Shown here piece by piece: positions 6,011 to 6,988 of a DNA stretch of 6,988 nt (position 1 is the first letter of the stretch; the number at the start of each line of letters is the position of its first letter). The stretch is from Clostridiales bacterium (GTDB lineage: Bacteria > Bacillota > Clostridia > Oscillospirales > Oscillospiraceae), in the NCBI GenBank assembly GCA_003516765.1, contig DPCD01000066.1, forward strand, positions 4,762 through 11,749, written 5' to 3'. The notes under the pieces were generated by a model, which worked only from the letters and a program-made list of their open reading frames with translations, had not been told where the DNA came from and made no database searches. A program made the translations under genes and the position numbers.

Positions 6011-6340
6011 TTATTTTTTTGCAAAAGTGCCGCTGATGCCGTAGCCAGAGTTCTCATTCATGGTAAGGCTGCTGCCGTCCACGGAGAACGTGTAAGTAGA
6101 CGGTTCACTCCATGCCTCCAGCGTTACCGTAAGCTGGTCGCCGTCAATGGTATAGGTGCCATTCTGCTTCATGTACGCATTCTCCATGGTGCATTTGCCT
6201 TTTCCGTTGAACGTCCAGGTGATCACACCGTCATCTCCGAGATCAGCAGACCATGTTCCGACCAGCGCATCCTTGCTGCCGCAGGCGGCAAGCGTCAGGA
6301 GTGCAGCTGCAATCAGGAGTAATGCTACATACTTTTTCAT
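6011..6340 (-). CDS. Small lipoprotein with lipocalin-like GTW domain
   Basis: A 109-residue predicted lipoprotein. The signal peptide is MKKY, a Leu/Ala core and the lipobox LAAC, with C20 lipidated. The mature part is one small beta domain: LVGTWSADLG at 27-36, then alternating strands with a TYTIDGDQLTVTL motif and a final GISGTFAKK strand. This pattern (GTW near the start, repeated xYxIDGDxL strands, closing GTF strand) is characteristic of short lipocalin-like lipoproteins of Bacillota, of the DUF5640 kind by my recollection. Their ligands are mostly unknown. The start has AAGGA eight bases upstream (6349-6353). It lies only 41 nt downstream of the zinc-ribbon gene at the right edge, which suggests one transcript. 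The 288-aa lipoprotein further left carries a similar GTW start in its C-terminal half. Confidence 0.85.
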   Translation of the reverse strand: MKKYVALLLIAAALLTLAACGSKDALVGTWSADLGDDGVITWTFNGKGKCTMENAYMKQNGTYTIDGDQLTVTLEAWSEPSTYTFSVDGSSLTMNENSGYGISGTFAKK

Positions 6341-6381
6341 TATTTAAGTCCTTCTTTCCAAATCGTCGTTTGATGGATGGT

Positions 6382-6988
6382 TCAGCCGTTCACCGCGCCG
6401 CCGCAGTATTCACAGCAGCCGCTTGCATCCGGCGTGGTGGTTGCGCCGCAGTAGGGGCAGGTAACTGCCGCTTTGGGCGCGGCGGCCTGCTCGATCTTCT
6501 CGCGCACATCTTTTCGTACCTGCGTCAGTGCCTGACGGATCTCCTCGCCGAGTTTTTTGCAGTTGCGATACTCGACGTTGGTTTCGGGGTTGCATCTTGC
6601 CGGCATGCCCGGGCGTACCGAGGGCGGCGGCGTAATGTCTATAGAGCTGGAGTTGACCTGAAAACGCATTTCGTTGAAGTAGGGGTTGTTGACAAAAATG
6701 GTGATATAAAAATCATAGGAGTATTCATAGCGCGGCGGATTGTAGCTGACCTCCTTGCCATCCTTATCCTCGCGCTTGAGTTCCGAACGGCTCTCGTCAA
6801 TATCAAGATTGCAGCCGGTCACGTCTGCAAAGTCCAGAACATCCGGGTTTGCCTCTTGCAGATCTCTTGCCCTTGTTACCATAAACTTTCCCGCGTCCTC
6901 GTCCAGAAGCACCTTCGTGTTCGTGCCGAGCGTCCGGGTGGTATGGAACGCTGCAACCTTCTGCTGGTTTTCCTCACGGTAGGCAAGC
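6382..6988 (-). CDS. DUF4428-like protein with C-terminal zinc ribbon (N-terminus outside window)
   Basis: The frame is open to the right edge, giving 201 visible residues plus the stop; the true start lies beyond 6988. The visible part begins LAYREENQQKVAAFHTTRTLG, then a beta-rich region with LDEDAGKFMVTRARDL, PDVLDFADVTGCNLDIDE, a basic KREDKDGKEVSYNPPRYEY stretch and FYITIFVNNPYFNEM. This matches my memory of proteins annotated DUF4428, which normally carry another zinc-binding domain at the missing N-terminus. A charged helix (KKLGEEIRQALTQV...) leads to a C-terminal four-cysteine ribbon: CPYCG, then CEYCG before the last few residues. There is no signal peptide or membrane helix in the visible part, so it is probably cytoplasmic. 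A GTG at 6912 could be taken as a start, but it lies inside the conserved region with open, similar coding sequence upstream and no good ribosome site. Function unknown. Confidence 0.78.
   Translation of the reverse strand, partial: LAYREENQQKVAAFHTTRTLGTNTKVLLDEDAGKFMVTRARDLQEANPDVLDFADVTGCNLDIDESRSELKREDKDGKEVSYNPPRYEYSYDFYITIFVNNPYFNEMRFQVNSSSIDITPPPSVRPGMPARCNPETNVEYRNCKKLGEEIRQALTQVRKDVREKIEQAAAPKAAVTCPYCGATTTPDASGCCEYCGGAVNG

Noticed and set aside
6910..6912. GTG as the start of the right-edge zinc-ribbon protein
   Set aside because: The frame continues open to the window edge with sequence that fits the same family (AAFHTTRTLG), and no ribosome site precedes the GTG. The real start is outside the window.

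Overview
The window looks like a chromosomal stretch from a Gram-positive Clostridia bacterium (Bacillota), most likely an Oscillospiraceae/Ruminococcaceae-type gut lineage. Four things suggest this: strong GGAGG-type ribosome binding sites, several lipobox lipoproteins, a secreted protein with S-layer homology (SLH) domains and bacterial Ig-like repeats, and DUF5067-, TM2- and zinc-ribbon-type proteins that are common in that group. The base composition is moderately GC-rich. The lineage is inferred from protein style only, because no rRNA or other taxonomic marker is present.

All seven supported genes are on the minus strand, so transcription runs from the right edge to the left. In that order they are: (1) the C-terminal part of a cytoplasmic protein ending in a C4 zinc ribbon, resembling DUF4428-family proteins (6382-6988, N-terminus outside the window); (2) a 109-aa lipoprotein with a small GTW-type beta-barrel-like domain (6011-6340); (3) a 218-aa protein with a new-looking N-terminal domain and a C-terminal TM2 membrane domain (5294-5950); (4) a 630-aa mosaic lipoprotein with an N-terminal DUF5067-like domain (3294-5186); (5) a 659-aa secreted protein with three SLH motifs and four Ig-like repeats (1162-3141); (6) a 288-aa lipoprotein ending in another GTW-type domain (230-1096); (7) the first 44 residues of a TFIIB-type zinc-ribbon protein (1-134, continuing off the left edge).

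The gaps are 41, 60, 107, 152, 65 and 95 nt, so no gene-free stretch exceeds 300 nt. Two gaps hold perfect 11-bp stem / 5-nt loop hairpins upstream of a start codon, and the larger one also holds nested inverted repeats. No convincing sigma-A promoter, tRNA, rRNA, CRISPR array, IS element or attachment site was seen.

The cluster pairs cytoplasmic zinc-ribbon proteins and a membrane TM2 protein with three surface lipoproteins and a wall-bound SLH protein. This is compatible with an envelope-associated module, loosely recalling Bacillus ydjFGHI-like neighbourhoods (PspA homologue plus zinc-ribbon YdjG plus SPFH-domain YdjI). That link is an inference and depends on genes outside the window.
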